Positions 21,544-34,704 of a stretch of DNA of 64,000 nt are shown here, one piece after another. The notes beneath the pieces were generated by a model. The model was not told the DNA's origin. It worked only from the letters and a program-made list of their open reading frames with translations, and searched no databases. This DNA comes from Escallonia rubra. Lineage: Eukaryota; Streptophyta; Magnoliopsida; Escalloniales; Escalloniaceae. The translations under genes and the position numbers were made by a program. The stretch is from positions 62,001 through 126,000 of the forward strand of contig JAVXUO010000742.1 in the NCBI GenBank assembly GCA_033065855.1, in the 5' to 3' direction. Position 1 is the first letter of the stretch, and the number at the start of each line of letters is the position of its first letter.

Positions 21544-23269
21544 TGACTAGGGGTATTTTTTGACTAATAAATTTTTGTCCATAAAATATTCTTTTTGGAT
21601 TAAAAGCTTATTAAAAAAGGGTATTTTTAACTTCCCATAGGATATCAAGCTTCTTGCCTTAAAATACCTTTAATATTAAGGATTGTTTTGCCTTTTACTA
21701 AAGAAAGAAGAAAAAACTTAATAAATTCTTATTGGAATATACGTTTTTCTTAAACACGAGTTTTTATGTGCAAGGGATTAAATGGCATAATATTTTTTTT
21801 CTTAACATGCCCTTTTTAAATTCAAAAAATTATGAATTAAATCTTTTACTTTTAGAAGATTGAGGTTAAATTGCAATCTTTTTTGGCTTAATTTGCATAT
21901 TTTGTTACTAAAGAGGATCTTTTAGTAACAACATATTATAAACTTAACCAAAATGGGTGGGTTTTCGTCCCCACAATATAAATAATAATCCCAAGAAGTT
22001 AAACAGCTAAACATTTTTCTTTAATAATATCTCTTTTAAAATTAATAAGGTTTACAGAAATTAAGGGTGCTTTTGAATTTTAAAAGGTTAAGGCTAGATT
22101 ACAACATTTTTGGCTAAATTAAACATTTTGTCGCTAGAGAGATTAAAAGCTCACTAATCTATATTTCAGTTATAAAAGAGTATGAATTTAATTAAACAGG
22201 TGGATCTATCCCCACTGTATCCAAATGATCTCAATTGGTTAAATGGCTAAACATTTTATCTTTTAAAAAACCCTTTTAAATTTCAAAAGTTTACAAAAAA
22301 TAAGGGTGATTTTAACTTTTGAAAGGGTGAGATTAAATTATAACATTTGTGACTAAATTTTAATTTTTTTTGTAACATTCATTAATGTATCTTTTTGTGA
22401 TAAAAAAGTATGAATTTAATCAAAACAGGTGTGGATCCCCACCGTGTAAATATGATCCTAAAGGGTGAATGGCTAAACATTTTTTTTCTTCTTATAAACA
22501 CCTTTTTAAATTTTTTTATTAATTAAAATGCCTTTTTTATAAAGATACCAGAGTTTTTCTTAAACTAAGGATATTTTTTTTATGTTTAGTGTATAATGAA
22601 GCCTCTTTCTCTAAAGTACCCTTTTTGACTTTGAGAGCCTTCTAAAATTAAAAGTGTTTTTTTTTTACTTTCTTTCATTAGGACCCTGTTTGAACTTTAG
22701 AGTTTGTTAAAACTAAGGGTGCTTTTTGACTATTTGTTAAAAATCTCCATAGAAACTTATGTAATTAATATTTATATTAAGAAGTTTTAACCTTTTTCGA
22801 ACAGAAATTTTTAACAAAAAAAAAAAAGCTTGCAGCAAACAAGTTACACAACTTTTAGAGACAAACAACTTGCATTGAATCAAGTTACCCTGAGGGATTG
22901 TTGACAAGTTCGAGTTGTGTTTTATTAACGGTTATTTTCAAGAATTTCTTTTTCATATATAGTTCAATACATAGTAACCTGGACTTGATAAAATAATATA
23001 AAATTGACACGTGCAATAACATACTCAACTGGATAAACTTAAGAAAACATTCATTTTCGTCATAAACAAACATTGGAGGTACGTCTTTGACAAAAATTAA
23101 ATCCCATAAGAGCAATACTTATGTAATTATCAAGAGCATGTTATTAATATTTCTTTTTTCACTCATTTATGTATTTTGAACCTTATCAGAAATCCGATTA
23201 ATTTGGTAACCAATTACAATGTTTTTGGCTAAGTTTAATAATTTTGTCACTAAAGAGGTGAAAAGTAAA
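21544..23269. repeat. Diverged AT-rich tandem repeat in the Helitron body
   Basis: A block recurs with strong divergence: 'gtatgaatttaat...acaggtgg...ccccac...gtta-aatggctaaacattt' is seen near 21950-22020, 22180-22260 and 22400-22480, and once more at 24800-24850 beyond the solo LTR. The spacing is roughly 220-250 bases. No coding potential is visible. Confidence 0.5.
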
Positions 23270-23274
23270 CTAAT

Positions 23275-24771
23275 TGTTCACAACTTATTTTGGACAGCAC
23301 CCCGGGGCCCGCTAAAAGACCCTAGTGGCACGACACGTCACCCGCACAACAGTCAAACATGCTCAACATCATTGCTCGGTCAAAGCGCTCCGATGCTCAA
23401 CATCGTTGCTCGGTCAAAGCGTTACGCGCCTTAAGCATTCAAACGGCGATCGAGAGTGCATTTCCCCCCCGAGGGGTCGGCCACCCCCCTAAGAAGGGGG
23501 TCGGCCACCCACTTTGTAAGGGGGTCGGCCACCCCCCTAAGAAAGGGGTCGACCCCCCTAAGAAGGGGGTCGGCCAGCCCAAAGGGGTCGGCCACCCAAG
23601 GGGGTCGGCCACCCCAAGGGGGTCGGCCTCCATTGCCCTGCGAAGGGGGGAACTTGCCGAGTGGCACTGACTTCTCGCTCCAAACAACACTCACCCGCTA
23701 TCTTCAGTAGCGCGACGCTCTGTCGCCGGCTCAATCAAACTGACGGGGCTCCGGCCCTCGCGGTGGGACGGGCTCGCAACCATGAAGCCCTCGCCGGCTC
23801 AATCAAACCGACGGGCTCCGGCCCTCGCGGGCACAATCAACCGGGGGCTCTGGCCCTCGCCAGCACAATCAACCGACGGGCTCCGGCCATCGCGAGCACA
23901 ATCAACCGGGGGCTCCGGCCTTCGCAACAAGGATGGGCTTACAACCCTAAGGCCATCGCCGGCACAATCACCCGACGGACTCACGGGGGGCTCCGCTCGT
24001 AGTGCTCCGGCACGAGGACCCCTCGCCACGGACCCTAAGCATAGCATGTGCGCTCATGTTATCATTGATCATCGACACCACCAGGGCAATGAACCGCGAG
24101 TCACTCCGGGACGGGAGCAGGTCCTCGGAGGGCATCGTGTCCCGCCCGCCTAAGAGTTGGCTGCAGGGGCAACCCTCACCGCTGCCAGGATCTCGGCGCG
24201 TCTCTTGACGCATCTCGTGGGATTCAGTAAGGGCTTGGACTGGAGGCTGGGGCACCGAGCTCCTCTGGCCACGCTATCGCAGTGTGGTCAGTCTTCTCAG
24301 ACAGGCAGAGGGACGCTGCAAGGGCAGGACGACACGAACTCGGGGACCGGCAATTCGACGGACAATCAAGACTGTGGGACCCCCTGACACGTGTCGGCTG
24401 ATGACACGCGCATATTTGTGCCTATATATAGTGGATTCTGGAGCTTATTCAAGGGGGACTCCCTCATTTCCACATTTCACTTTCTCTCTCTAAAACCCAT
24501 TATCTCTGGAGTTCTAGTGAGAGAAACACATTTGGACCCCTGACATCGGACTCTTGACGCTGCACCCCCGCGACGGACTGTCGACCGCTGGCCCTGTTCG
24601 TCGTCACCCTGCCCGCGCGGCGCTGCCAGCCCTCGTGATCTGTCTGGGGAGCCTTGCTCTCAGCCCTTACTCCATCCTTGTTGTCTCTCACTTTGTCTAC
24701 TTGGAAGCCAACGCAGACAGCATCCTTTGTGGCACCTCACGTGGCATGTGAACCATCTTTCATCGGCAACA
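23275..24771. mobile_element. Solo LTR, probably Ty3/gypsy (1.5 kb)
   Basis: It starts TGTTCACAAC, ends CATCGGCAACA, and is flanked by a perfect 5-bp duplication CTAAT (23270-23274 and 24772-24776). It is GC-rich against AT-rich flanks. It contains two sets of internal repeats: units based on 'ggggtcggccaccc' (23470-23630) and units based on 'gggctccggccctcgc' (23745-23970). A TATA-like CCTATATATAG at 24421-24431 precedes a leader. No internal retrotransposon domain is present. Confidence 0.75.
23470..23632. repeat. GC-rich minisatellite in the solo LTR
   Basis: Seven or so copies of a short unit 'ggggtcggccaccc(ccctaagaa)', some losing the tail, sit next to each other. Long open frames on both strands here are products of the repeat and not genes. 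Confidence 0.85.
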
Positions 24772-25208
24772 CTAATGCATCTTTTACTGATAAAAATGTA
24801 TGAATTTAACCAAAACAGATATGGATCAAGCCCCACCATATAAGTCTCTACTCACCTTCAAAAAAAATATGTTAACCTTAAAATTTGCATACATCAAAAG
24901 AACACCTTAATATCTACTACTCCTTAAGAGATTGTCCCTTTGTCTGAGTATTATAATGTTCTGTTTTTCTTTTATTTTTTTGAAGGTGGACCGTCTATGC
25001 ATCCACTAACTTTTGCATCTGCTGCAAATTTAAATTTATTGACAAAGGACTATATTATCTTTTTAGGTGAGTAGGTATAGTATTATCATATAAGTGATAT
25101 ACATGCTAAAAATTAAAATCTTGTGGCAAATGTATGCTGAATCACATGCTTAACAAAATTAATAGCCTAATATGCACTACTAAGATTAAGAAATTAAAGT
25201 CATGCTAC

Positions 25209-25211
<3 letters not shown>

Positions 25212-25262
<51 letters not shown>
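25212..25262. repeat. (GA)n microsatellite
   Basis: A pure run of about 25 GA dinucleotides in AT-rich DNA of the Helitron body. Around it, 24780-26118 shows no gene; a short tandem copy of 'atacttcaactttcaaataaaagatacat' lies at 25433-25492. Confidence 0.9.
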
Positions 25263-25265
<3 letters not shown>

Positions 25266-26118
25266 GCTTTAATTAGAGTACACGCACTAGCAAGAAAGCT
25301 TTAGAGTACATTATGGACTGTTTAAGAGAAAAAGAGGGAGGAAAATAACACTAAGATTAAGCGTAACTTTATATAAATTGTACTTGAAATTTAGAACTTA
25401 CGCTTGAAAAAACTTGAAGAATGACTTGCTTTATACTTCAACTTTCAAATAAAAGATACATCTATACTTCAACTTTCAAATAAAAGATACATAAAAATAT
25501 AAATAAAAGTATATCATTACCAAAACAAAATAAATGGAGGGGATATTTGTTATACATGTACTTAATTATAATTCAAACTTCTGCTCCTAACTTTTATCTC
25601 ACAATTTCTGAACTTATATACATGCTAGAAAATTACGACAACTCAATTGCTTATACTTCACATTACATTTTATGTGTTATAATTGTCTCAAGAACACTTT
25701 TTTCACCTTTATTACTGCGATGTCAAACTTATAGCGTTTGGTGAGGATTAAATATTTATGAAAGATGTTTGAAAATGATCATAACGACAGTGTGAAGTGG
25801 GTAACGACTAACAATAAGGAATAGTTAGGATGATTTTTAGCGGCAAGTTGATGTGGCAAAAGAATCAAGTATTATACATAAATAATGTTGGTAATTAGCA
25901 TTAGTAATTTACATTTAAAAGTAAGACAATATTTTCTGTCATGAGTCATGAACTTTTCATGTTTCAAGTTTTTGATTAGTAGTTCACAATTGATAGACTC
26001 ATCACGATTTAGCTAAATTAGTGATACTAATTAAATTTGATTACGTTTTTTCACGAATGTCTATGATATTTTTGTTTCAAATCATTATTTAATATGTAAA
26101 GCACGTGATCCATGCTAG

Positions 26119-26295
26119 TATATCAAAATTGATGTAGGGATGCCTTGACCTCGTCATGGTTGCTACATCTTTGCTATTCAACTGAACTAGAAATACAAAA
26201 ATGCTTTCACAATTTCTTTGAAATTTACAGATCTGAAAATTCATGCAACATGACCCCAGTTTATGCTTTCACAATGTCCTCTTACAGACTATTTC
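26119..26295. repeat. Duplicated EML-intron segment, part b
   Basis: Matches 59708-59890 ('gatgccttgacctc', 'ggttgctacatctttgctat', 'atgtcctcttacagactat'). It joins part a exactly if the Helitron-like insert is removed, and joins part c at 29848 if the LINE is removed. Confidence 0.85.
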
Positions 26296-29200
26296 TTTTT
26301 TTTTTTGGTTATAAAGGAGAACTGCATTCAGATAAAGATAGTTTTACAAACAAGACATACTACAAAGTACTATAATGGAAACCTGAGCTATTTCCAAAAG
26401 ACAGCAGGTGTATATAATCAAAAAGCAAGCTGTGTGGCGAAAGGCCTTTTGATGCTAATGCCCATAGTCTTCTGGTGTGCCAAAGCTATTCACAAAGAAG
26501 GTTGAAGCCCAAAGTCTTCTGGTGCGCCTGAGGGATCTCCGTGACTAGGATATGTACATTGGACAGGAGCTCCATTCATGGTTCCAAAGATGATCTGAAC
26601 CACACGCCAGCCGAGCAAAAGAGGAAGCTGTTTGTATTTGGTGTGGGTCACTGCTGTATATTACACAAAAGGGGAAAGTAGCGCCTATGTCACAAATATC
26701 ATACACAAGAGGCATCATCACAGGCCATAAGTTATCCGCATCCGCCATCTGTGATAAGAGAGATGTTGCGTTAGTAAATAATTGTAAATGTGATAGTCGG
26801 TTTCGTTGTGCCCATTGAAGTGAAAGCAACATGGAGTGGCCTTGGGCAGCTTGCAAAGAGCAGGCCCTGAAATTGCATATTATGTAACCAATGTGGTCAC
26901 CAGATGAAGAGATACCAAGGAGTCCAAAACCAGATATTTGTCGAACGGGGTTGTACATGATACTGAGGTATAAGCTGGTATAGCCAGAGATGGGGTAAGG
27001 GTTAGTAAGGAGGTTATGATGTAAAGGTATGTGGCATCGACGCTGTAGTATATGTGAGGTGGTTGGATCGAGTGGATGGGGTATAATGAACGGCCGGAAG
27101 GTAGGATTATAGGTGTTGCGTTTTAGGTGAGAGGTTAGTAAACAAGAATAGAGTTGTGTCAAGGCTTTGATTTTACGGAGTAATTGTAGAGGGTTGAAAG
27201 GTTGTTGCCGAAATATACACTCATTTCGGTGTATCCAAATACACCAAATGGTGGTAAAAAATATCATTTGACAAAGGCGACGATTCCTTGGAGACAGGTG
27301 GTGTCCTGTGATCCAAGCTATCAACCATTCTTTAAAGGAAGGTAAGGGAACACTAGGCAGGATGCCAAGAGTGGTGCCGAACCAGATAAGTCGAATTGCA
27401 GGGCATGAGTAAAATAGATGTGAAGAGATCTCCCGATGTTGATTGCAAAAAACACAGGTGTCAGATGAGATGATATGTTTAGAAACGAGGGAGCTTCGTA
27501 AAGGAAGTCGGTTAATGAGTAATTGCCAGAGAAAGAATTGAATTTTGGGTGGGATTGGTAGTGCCCATAGATCCTTCCAAACAGGGGTTGGTAAATCCCT
27601 TCCTGGATTAAGATTAGTCTCACGGATGTGATGATGTTGTGAGGATTGTTTATATAACCAGAGATAGGCGGATTTAACGGTAAATTGACCCGAAGGATGA
27701 TGTTTCCAAATGAGAGTATCAGGAAATCCGGAGATGGATATATGGATGTCTAGAATTTGAGAGGAGATGTAAGTGGGAAAGAGGTTCGTAATTGTGGAAA
27801 GGTTCAATGTGTTTGAAGTCATGAGATCTTGTACATTGCGAAGTGTGGAGTCATAGAATTGACATAATTCTGACGGTGCTGTTTCCGGAAGCCAGTGATC
27901 ATGCCAAATATTAATTCTCAGTCCACTGCCTACTTGCCACCGTAGACCATCCTTTAGAGTATCTCTGCCAGCTAGAATACTCTTCCATCCCCAAGTATCA
28001 TGGGTTCTGAGCGGAACAGTGAGAAATTGTTGTGAACTGTAATACTTAAGCCTTAAGGTTGAGGAAATGAGCGAAGTTGGTGTTTGCAAAATTCGCCAGC
28101 TGGTGCGGGCTAACATGGCAAGATTAAACAGACGAGTGTGACGAAATCCAAGGCCCCCTGAATGAATTGGGCCACAGAGGGAGTGCCAGTTGACCTAATG
28201 TATGGCGTGGCCATTAGTATCTCCTTTCCACCAGAAGTTGCTCAAAATGGTATCAATTTTCTTGCAAATATTGACTGGGAAAAGATAGATTTGCATATGG
28301 TAAATGAGTAAAGAAGAAAGTACCGACTTGATGAGTGTTGCCCGACCAGCTTTGTTGAGAAGACGACCTATCCAACCCGCACAGCGTTGGCGAATTTTAT
28401 CTAAGAGTGAAGTAAAGAATTCCTTGCGGTGGGTGATAATATCAAGAGAAGTGCCGAGATATTGTCCAAAATGGGGACTGATCGGGATGTTTAGGTTTTT
28501 TGAGAAATAAGCAGAAAAAGAGGGGGCACAATTTGGGCTTACCACGAGGGATGACTTGTGTAAATTAAGCTCTTGGCCAGAATCGTGGAGATACTGAGAG
28601 AGTAGAATTTTGAGTAGTTCACCGCAAAGAGGAGTGAGTGTAAAAAAGAGTATCGAGTCATCGGCAAACAACAAATGGTTGATCGGTGGGTTGCGAGGGG
28701 ATATTTGAACTCCAAGTATACCTTCAAGTTCTTGAGCTTTGATAAGAGATTGAGAAAGAACTTCACTACACAAGATGAACAAGGTTGGGGAAAGGGGGTC
28801 GCCCTGGCGAATTCCTCGAGTCGGTTGGAACCATGTTGTCGGAGAGTCATCCACCAATATAGAGTATGAGACTGTGGTAATACATTGCATAATTAATCGG
28901 ATCAGATGTGTCGGAAAATCAAAACGATAAAGGACTGCTTCGATGTAATCCCAACGGAGTCTATCATACGCTTTGCTCATGTCCATTTTGAGCATTCCAA
29001 GCGCCTTTCGACCCCGGTTTGTAGTTCTGATCTTGTTGGTGAGTTCATGCGCTAATAAGATATTGTCAGCAATGTGACGTCCTTTAGTGAAAGCGTTTTG
29101 GAAGGGAGAGATTAGGGAAGGTAGTATAGGTTGAATTCGATTGTAAATAGTTTTGGCAATGATTTTATAAAGAGTGTTACAAAGACTGATGGGACGAAAA

Positions 29201-29848
29201 TCATTAGGTTCGGTTGGTTGTTTGAGTTTGGGTATAAGGGTAATAAAAGTTTTGTTGACCTGGGAAAGTAAATGACCAGAATGTAAGAATGAGAGAACTG
29301 CTGTGGTAAGGTATTGTCCCATGATGCCCCAACATTGTTGATAAACCAGAGGTAAGATGCCATCTGGACCTGGGCTTTTAATGGGGGCCAATTGGAAAAC
29401 TGCGGCCTTGACTTCCGTGGCCGTGAACTGTCTATTGAGGTCAAGTTTTTGTTGAAAAGAAAGAAAGGAGGAAATGTGGTGAACTGAGGGGAAATTGGGG
29501 AGTGAGGGTACACTAATGAGTTCAGATGTAGGAGGCCAACTAAGTAACGAGGAAAAGTGTTGTAAAAAACAATATTTAAGATCTATTTCGGAGGAACAAA
29601 GGTTGCCGCTAGGATCACGAATGTGGTCAAAAAGGTGTTGGGGCCTACAGGCAGTGGTTGAAGCATGAAAAAACTTTGTGTTTCGATCACCCAAAGATAG
29701 CCATTTTTCTTGAGATCATTGAGCCCAGAAGGTTTCCTCACAGTCAAGTAACCAATATAAATGCTGTCGAAGTTGAATATCGTCCTCACATGCTAGCGGA
29801 TCGGGAAGACGTGATTGGCATAAATTAATCTGTTCTCTACTGCTGGAG
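26296..29848 (-). mobile_element. 5'-truncated L1-type LINE
   Basis: The minus-strand element starts (3' end) with a poly-A tail, seen as 11 Ts at 26296-26306, and ends at about 29848 where EML-intron sequence resumes ('cttgtttcactttttatctg'). It encodes the reverse transcriptase, zinc-knuckle (zf-RVT) and RNase-H-like parts of ORF2, but the endonuclease and ORF1 are missing, as usual for LINE 5' truncation. The target duplication is at most TCTT. The paralogous site near 59891 is empty. Confidence 0.9.
26545..29790 (-). pseudogene. LINE ORF2: reverse transcriptase and RNase H
   Basis: Reading from 29790 down: the GDRNTKFFHAS motif, KSPGPDGI, DFRPISLCNTLYKIIAK, GIRQGDPLSPTLF and the catalytic box LLFADDSILFF (FADD), then a C-terminal zf-RVT region (PVWKDLWALPIPPKIQFFLW) and a weak RNase H. 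The frame is kept for about 1,050 codons but has an in-frame TAG at 28195-28197 and a TGA just upstream of GDRNTKFF; both are single-base changes. It is a fairly young, inactive copy. Confidence 0.85.
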
Positions 29849-30335
29849 TCTTGTTTCACTTTTTATCTGAAAAGTGAAGACCCAGATGACTAAACAGAAC
29901 TTGTGGTAACAGTATTAACTCGTCACGACTCTCACCTTTCAAGTCAATGTTGATGTTTAAGTTATACACGTAGAATGTACATGTCCATTTTTCCCTTTTC
30001 CAACAGCAGCTGTAAATAGCAGTATATACAAACGAAAAACCTCCTCACCTCCCTTCCCAAACCCACGACTCTCCACAGAATAGCGAAACAAACGCCTATC
30101 TAAGACAAGTAGGTAGTTCCCTTCGAGTGCATTTGCTGCAAAAAAAAAAAATTCTTACATGCTTTATAAGCTTTCAAGTCAAGGGTGTTTGGACGATGTC
30201 AAATTTGAAGGCTGAGGAGCGAGCAAAAAAAGATACAGGGGCCAAGCAAGAAAAACACCACATACCAATCCATCTAGGATATGCTACACCACCAAATGTA
30301 GTATGCAATGCACCACAATCAGCATGTCCACGGAA
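29848..30335. repeat. Duplicated EML-intron segment, part c, ending at the duplication breakpoint
   Basis: Matches 59892-60410, including 'aagacccagatgactaaaca', 'caatgttgatgtttaagtta', 'ctaagacaagta' and 'gcatttgctgcaaaa'. Similarity stops at about 30331-30336, and the next bases match exon 3 of the bromodomain gene. Confidence 0.85.
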
Positions 30336-30385
30336 GAGAGCAGGAGAGCCCATCAAAGAGGAGCGTTGGGCGGCCACCAAAAAAG
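30336..30385 (+). pseudogene. Duplicated bromodomain-gene 3' fragment, left piece
   Basis: Fifty bases match 8676-8729 of exon 3 (agagcaggagagcccatcaa, then the AT-hook region ggcggccaccaaaaa). It has no start or promoter. It is cut at AAAAG by the first LARD-like element and resumes at 35410. Confidence 0.85.
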
Positions 30386-31090
30386 TGTTGGAAAATATAG
30401 GCTTTGATTTGTATTTTCTACAACAAAATATTAGCAATACCAAGATATTAAACGTAGCAAAATAATTAAAAGTAATTCTATATTAACTCTTGATAAAATT
30501 ATGTAATCTAAAGCAGTAAAAAGATATAAAATAGCTCGTCCGTGAGAGTCGTGACAGAGTCACTGTCCTAAAGACGTTATCGCCTCCCTACGTGCAGGTG
30601 TTGACGGCAGATAATGTCTCCAAGATAAAACCCATTGACGCAGCTATGTCTCCTCCATGTGCACGTCCACAGGAAGACGGTATGAACCAGTCCACGATCA
30701 CGTTGCCCAAGTATAAAATATGAAAATAGCTATAGAGGAAAAACATTGTGATAGTAAAGTATAAAACACTAAGTATGGAAGCATAATAGCTTCTTGTCTT
30801 CTATGTCACACCCCATGGCCTTATATACTTGGCCTATCATAATCCATTTATTGACCACATAAGTAAGTTTATAAAAGCTTTTGTAACTCATGGAATAATC
30901 ATAACCATTCCCAATAATACCAAATAATAAAGTATATTATATACACCATAAACACATTTGAGTTAATAATACTTATGATTGCATTTGTAACTCATTCATA
31001 ATTTACATGTAAGTAAATACCATAGAGCCATAAATTGCAATATAAAGATAATGCTATATGTACATTTTATTTTATTAAAATATTCCAACA
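30386..31090 (-). repeat. LTR of element A (3' LTR in transcription sense)
   Basis: 705 bases, TG...CA ends, almost identical to 34705-35409 and to both LTRs of element B. The polypurine tract lies just to its right at 31091-31100 (minus strand). Confidence 0.9.
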
Positions 31091-34000
31091 ATCCCCCACT
31101 ATTTTGATAAAATAAAATGATAATTTAAAATACTTAAAAAGTAACTAATGAAATGTTTATAAAGTCTCACAATTCCAAAAAATTTAAAACATTTAAAACC
31201 ATATCAATGAACATCGTGATAAAATCATAAACCTACTCTCTTTTTTTTTTAATTTATTGAATATTTTTCTCTTTCGTAAAATAAAGCCACGGTTTATAAA
31301 CTCATAAAGTAATAAATATACATAAATAAGATGGGCAACTTGTACTGTGTAATAGGTGTTGGTGCCTTCCGGGCTTGAACCAACACTTAGTGTTGACAAC
31401 TTCCATTTGAGAGAGCCGTAATGGACTACGCCTTGAATTAGGTCCCTTGGCCAAACTTCAGTTGTCACACACACAATACTGATATGGGACTTAGTTCGCG
31501 GGTTAGCGCTATTAATGGCCATGCGCTCTTATCTTGATTCTCATGAGAGTCTTTAGGGAATGGCCCATAGTTCCCACAGTCGCGGCCTCACGACCACTCT
31601 CACTTAGGTGAGTCCTCCAAGGGTACGTGTGACATGTACCTTGCGAAAATATTCGCCTCGGGCTCATTCAGGGAAAATCCCTTCCTGGATGTCACACTAA
31701 GTAGCACGAGCACCGTACGGATGGGGAGGAGACACTCTCCTATTAACAAAATGGTGCTACTTTTTATCACGAGTCACGCTCTACGGGTTGTTTCTACCCA
31801 TTGAACCTTCTTCATGGGATCTCCAATCACAAAGGATGGGTTACTCCCGCTGGTGACTCCCTGTGGGCTCACCCCATCCGCCTCAGGTGAAAAAGGATCT
31901 AGCCTCTGTGCTAGTCCCGAGGCAAGTTGCGCAACTTTTATAAAGCCTCTATAATTTATTTTCTCTTCATCGATGAAGTATCACAAGTCTGCAGAATTTG
32001 AAAGGCCCAATAGTGCACATGGAAGCAACATTATGAATCTCATCAAGTAAATCACATTTCAATGGTAACATCCACTTTGCTTAGCATCAAATATGATACT
32101 AGCTAGTCAGTAGTCTCACTACTAGGAATCAAACCTTTGATCAGTAGTCTACTACTAGGAACTAGTCTTCAACATATTGTGACCAATAGTCTTTCACCCA
32201 CTAGGAGCCACATTTTCCTCAACATGCGTCATGCTTTGCATAACATAATCTCACATCAATAGCAACTTCACAAAAATCCTCTGATAAGTTTCAAGAATTT
32301 TCAATTCTCAAGCTTTGCAAAAGTTAGATAAAATCCATGTGCAAATATAGTTTCAAATTTGCAATCATATGATAAATAATTGGGTATCCAGGATTTAAAG
32401 TACCAAAAAATTCAACGCACCTCGTATTCAAAAAATCAAAACTTAGATACCATTTGAAATAGATACCACAACAATAATTATCAAAATAGCCAAGATAATC
32501 AGAAGTCAAAGATTTTGGTTATTATGATTTAACATTTTTACCAAAGTATAATTTCAATTACTAAACTTCGCAATACTTTGCAAATTTTTTTTTTTCTTCC
32601 ACATTTAAGCCCAATAATGCAAAAGAGATAGACATGCCCAGAGATCCAGACGAGCGAAGCCAAGTGCAAGAAACATAAATATATGCATGAGATATATCAC
32701 ATAATCTCACTACGCATACACGCATGCGACATGCTAAAATAGACTTAAAATTAAGAACATACTATATATAGATGTTCTTTATGTCGCTAATTTTCTTTGT
32801 GTATACATAACTCGAGAAATCATAATCCATCTTCAAATCATGTACCCCCACATTTCGCAGTCATGTATTTATTAAAGAATTTAACATCGAAATAAGAATT
32901 TCCATAATTTCATCAAACAATTTATTTCATAGAGACACTCAGCAAAATAAAATCAGCTTCAAGTTACTATTTTTATAAAATTCGATAATCCCATGTAAAA
33001 TTTTCTCTCTTAAAAGAGAACTCCACAAAACACTGACTTTAGGTGGTTTACCAAACTATAACTCTATATGTAAAATCTCAAAAATTCCTTCTTCTTTTTC
33101 TCAAACCAAAACCATGTGTCAAAATTAAAAAAGGAATAAATCTAGGTATTATCAAAAACAAAATAATCTACAAGTAAAGGCATCTTTTTCTCATTGTCAC
33201 TAAATTTTATGTCCCGGAAAAGTCATGGTATCACTAAATCTAAATATCCAATTTTTATTTACTTTAGCATAAACCTTTTGAAAACTATTTAATTTATTTG
33301 CAAAATCGATTTTAAAGAAGCCCCCCTTAAAAAAATATTTTACCAAAAGAAAAGTGTCCCTTTTATTACACCGCTATAAACTATTTTTAGGTGGTTGTGA
33401 AAACGAAATTGTCACGTAATTTTAAACATTACAAATTGAGCTCATTAGCCCAAATTTAAAGTCCATGTAAAATTCACATAAATATTTCAAACAAGACCGA
33501 ATAGACACATATTGTCTTACAGTAGTGCCTTGATACGAGAAGTCAAATCAATTACCTTTTTAACTATCTCGCTACCAAATTTAGTAACTCAAAAAATTCC
33601 TTGCATGTAATTAGCAAGGAACCCACACTATGTCACTTAGTGTCGATTCAAATAAATATACCAAGATCTACAACTTAGCACAAGCACAAAGTAGTAGAAA
33701 ATCTTAATTTTTCCTTTGCAATATGATTGCATTTCATATTACTTGATTAACTTGTGAAACTTCTAACTCTCGACAATCTTACATCTTTGCAGGGATGCTA
33801 CTATCTAAAAAAAAAACAACTTTAGAACTATTATTAGTCTTCTAACCGGCATACCAAAATAATGATACTAATAGTAATCGAACACAATAAAACCTCATGC
33901 GGTGTATAACTCAATTTTTATTCATAAGTTTTATTGGACTAAAACATAACTCATAAGGTATGCATATTTTCTTACTCATTTTACTGCCATATATATGCAA

Positions 34001-34704
34001 GTATCAAATCTGTAAAAAGCTGATTACAAGTTAGAATTTACCTCAAAGTGATATGAAAATATCACTATCTTGTACCAATTCAATTTTATAGCGTTCAAAG
34101 ATTTCCATGACCAACATAAGTGATCATTCGCAGCAAGTGCCACCATACGACTTGGTATCCCCTGTTCTTTAAAGCCTTGTACCTTTGTACAGAGATACCA
34201 CGCGAGGCCAGGCTCTGTTGATATGCCATTCTTCTTCTTCTTTTTTTGTTTTTCCTGGCCCCATAAGAACCTGAGACCACCACCTCCTCTTGCAGTGAGA
34301 GGCTATGGACTTGATTGAACCCATCAGTACTGAATCCATCACCGCTCAACAGCGACAGAGACTAAAAGCACGGAAACGACGTCGCTATAAACTCCAAGCT
34401 CTCATCACTGACGGCCATCCTCTTCAGCCTCAGCTCCTCCAAGAACGGATAAGCCGCCGCAAAACCGCCAAGAGCACCACTGCCGTAAAACGGGTAGTAC
34501 AAGACTTGAACCCAAAAGGCACATCTCTCAAACTAGGAGACGCCCAAAGTCACGCTAAACAACACTGGTTCCTATTTTGATCTGTTACACACAGAAACAC
34601 AACATAAACATAGGAAAACAATGCCAGATATAAAACATTTATTTTACTCTTCCAAACATAAAATTTAAAAACTATACAAATCAAAGCCTATAACGTCTTT
34701 AGAT

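Larger units (their letters stand above)
17036..26118. mobile_element. Helitron-like insertion (9.1 kb with nested elements)
   Basis: The insertion begins TCTATATATC and ends CATGCTAG, and lies between an A (17035) and a T (26119). The paralogous site in the EML intron (around 59705) is empty and has the same length when the insert is removed, differing only at one base, so no target duplication was made. A 5' TC, 3' CTAG, insertion at A|T and no duplication are the marks of Helitrons. The 3' hairpin is weak (AGCA/TGCT around GCACGTGATCCATGC). No Rep/helicase is encoded. About 3.2 kb remains after removing the hAT nest (17150-21535) and solo LTR (23275-24771); it is AT-rich and partly tandemly repeated. 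Confidence 0.55.

Noticed and set aside
23359..23710. Overlapping long frames on both strands with GVGHPP-like and ADPL-like repeats
   Set aside because: They are readings of a GC-rich minisatellite in a solo LTR and have no domain or codon-use signal.
34305..34580. Arg/Lys-rich open frame (starting MDLIEPISTESITAQQR) conserved in both LARD elements (also 39842-40144)
   Set aside because: It is on the strand opposite to the inferred transcription of the element, the few differences between the copies change amino acids, and the conservation is explained by the recent origin of the elements. Treated as non-coding.
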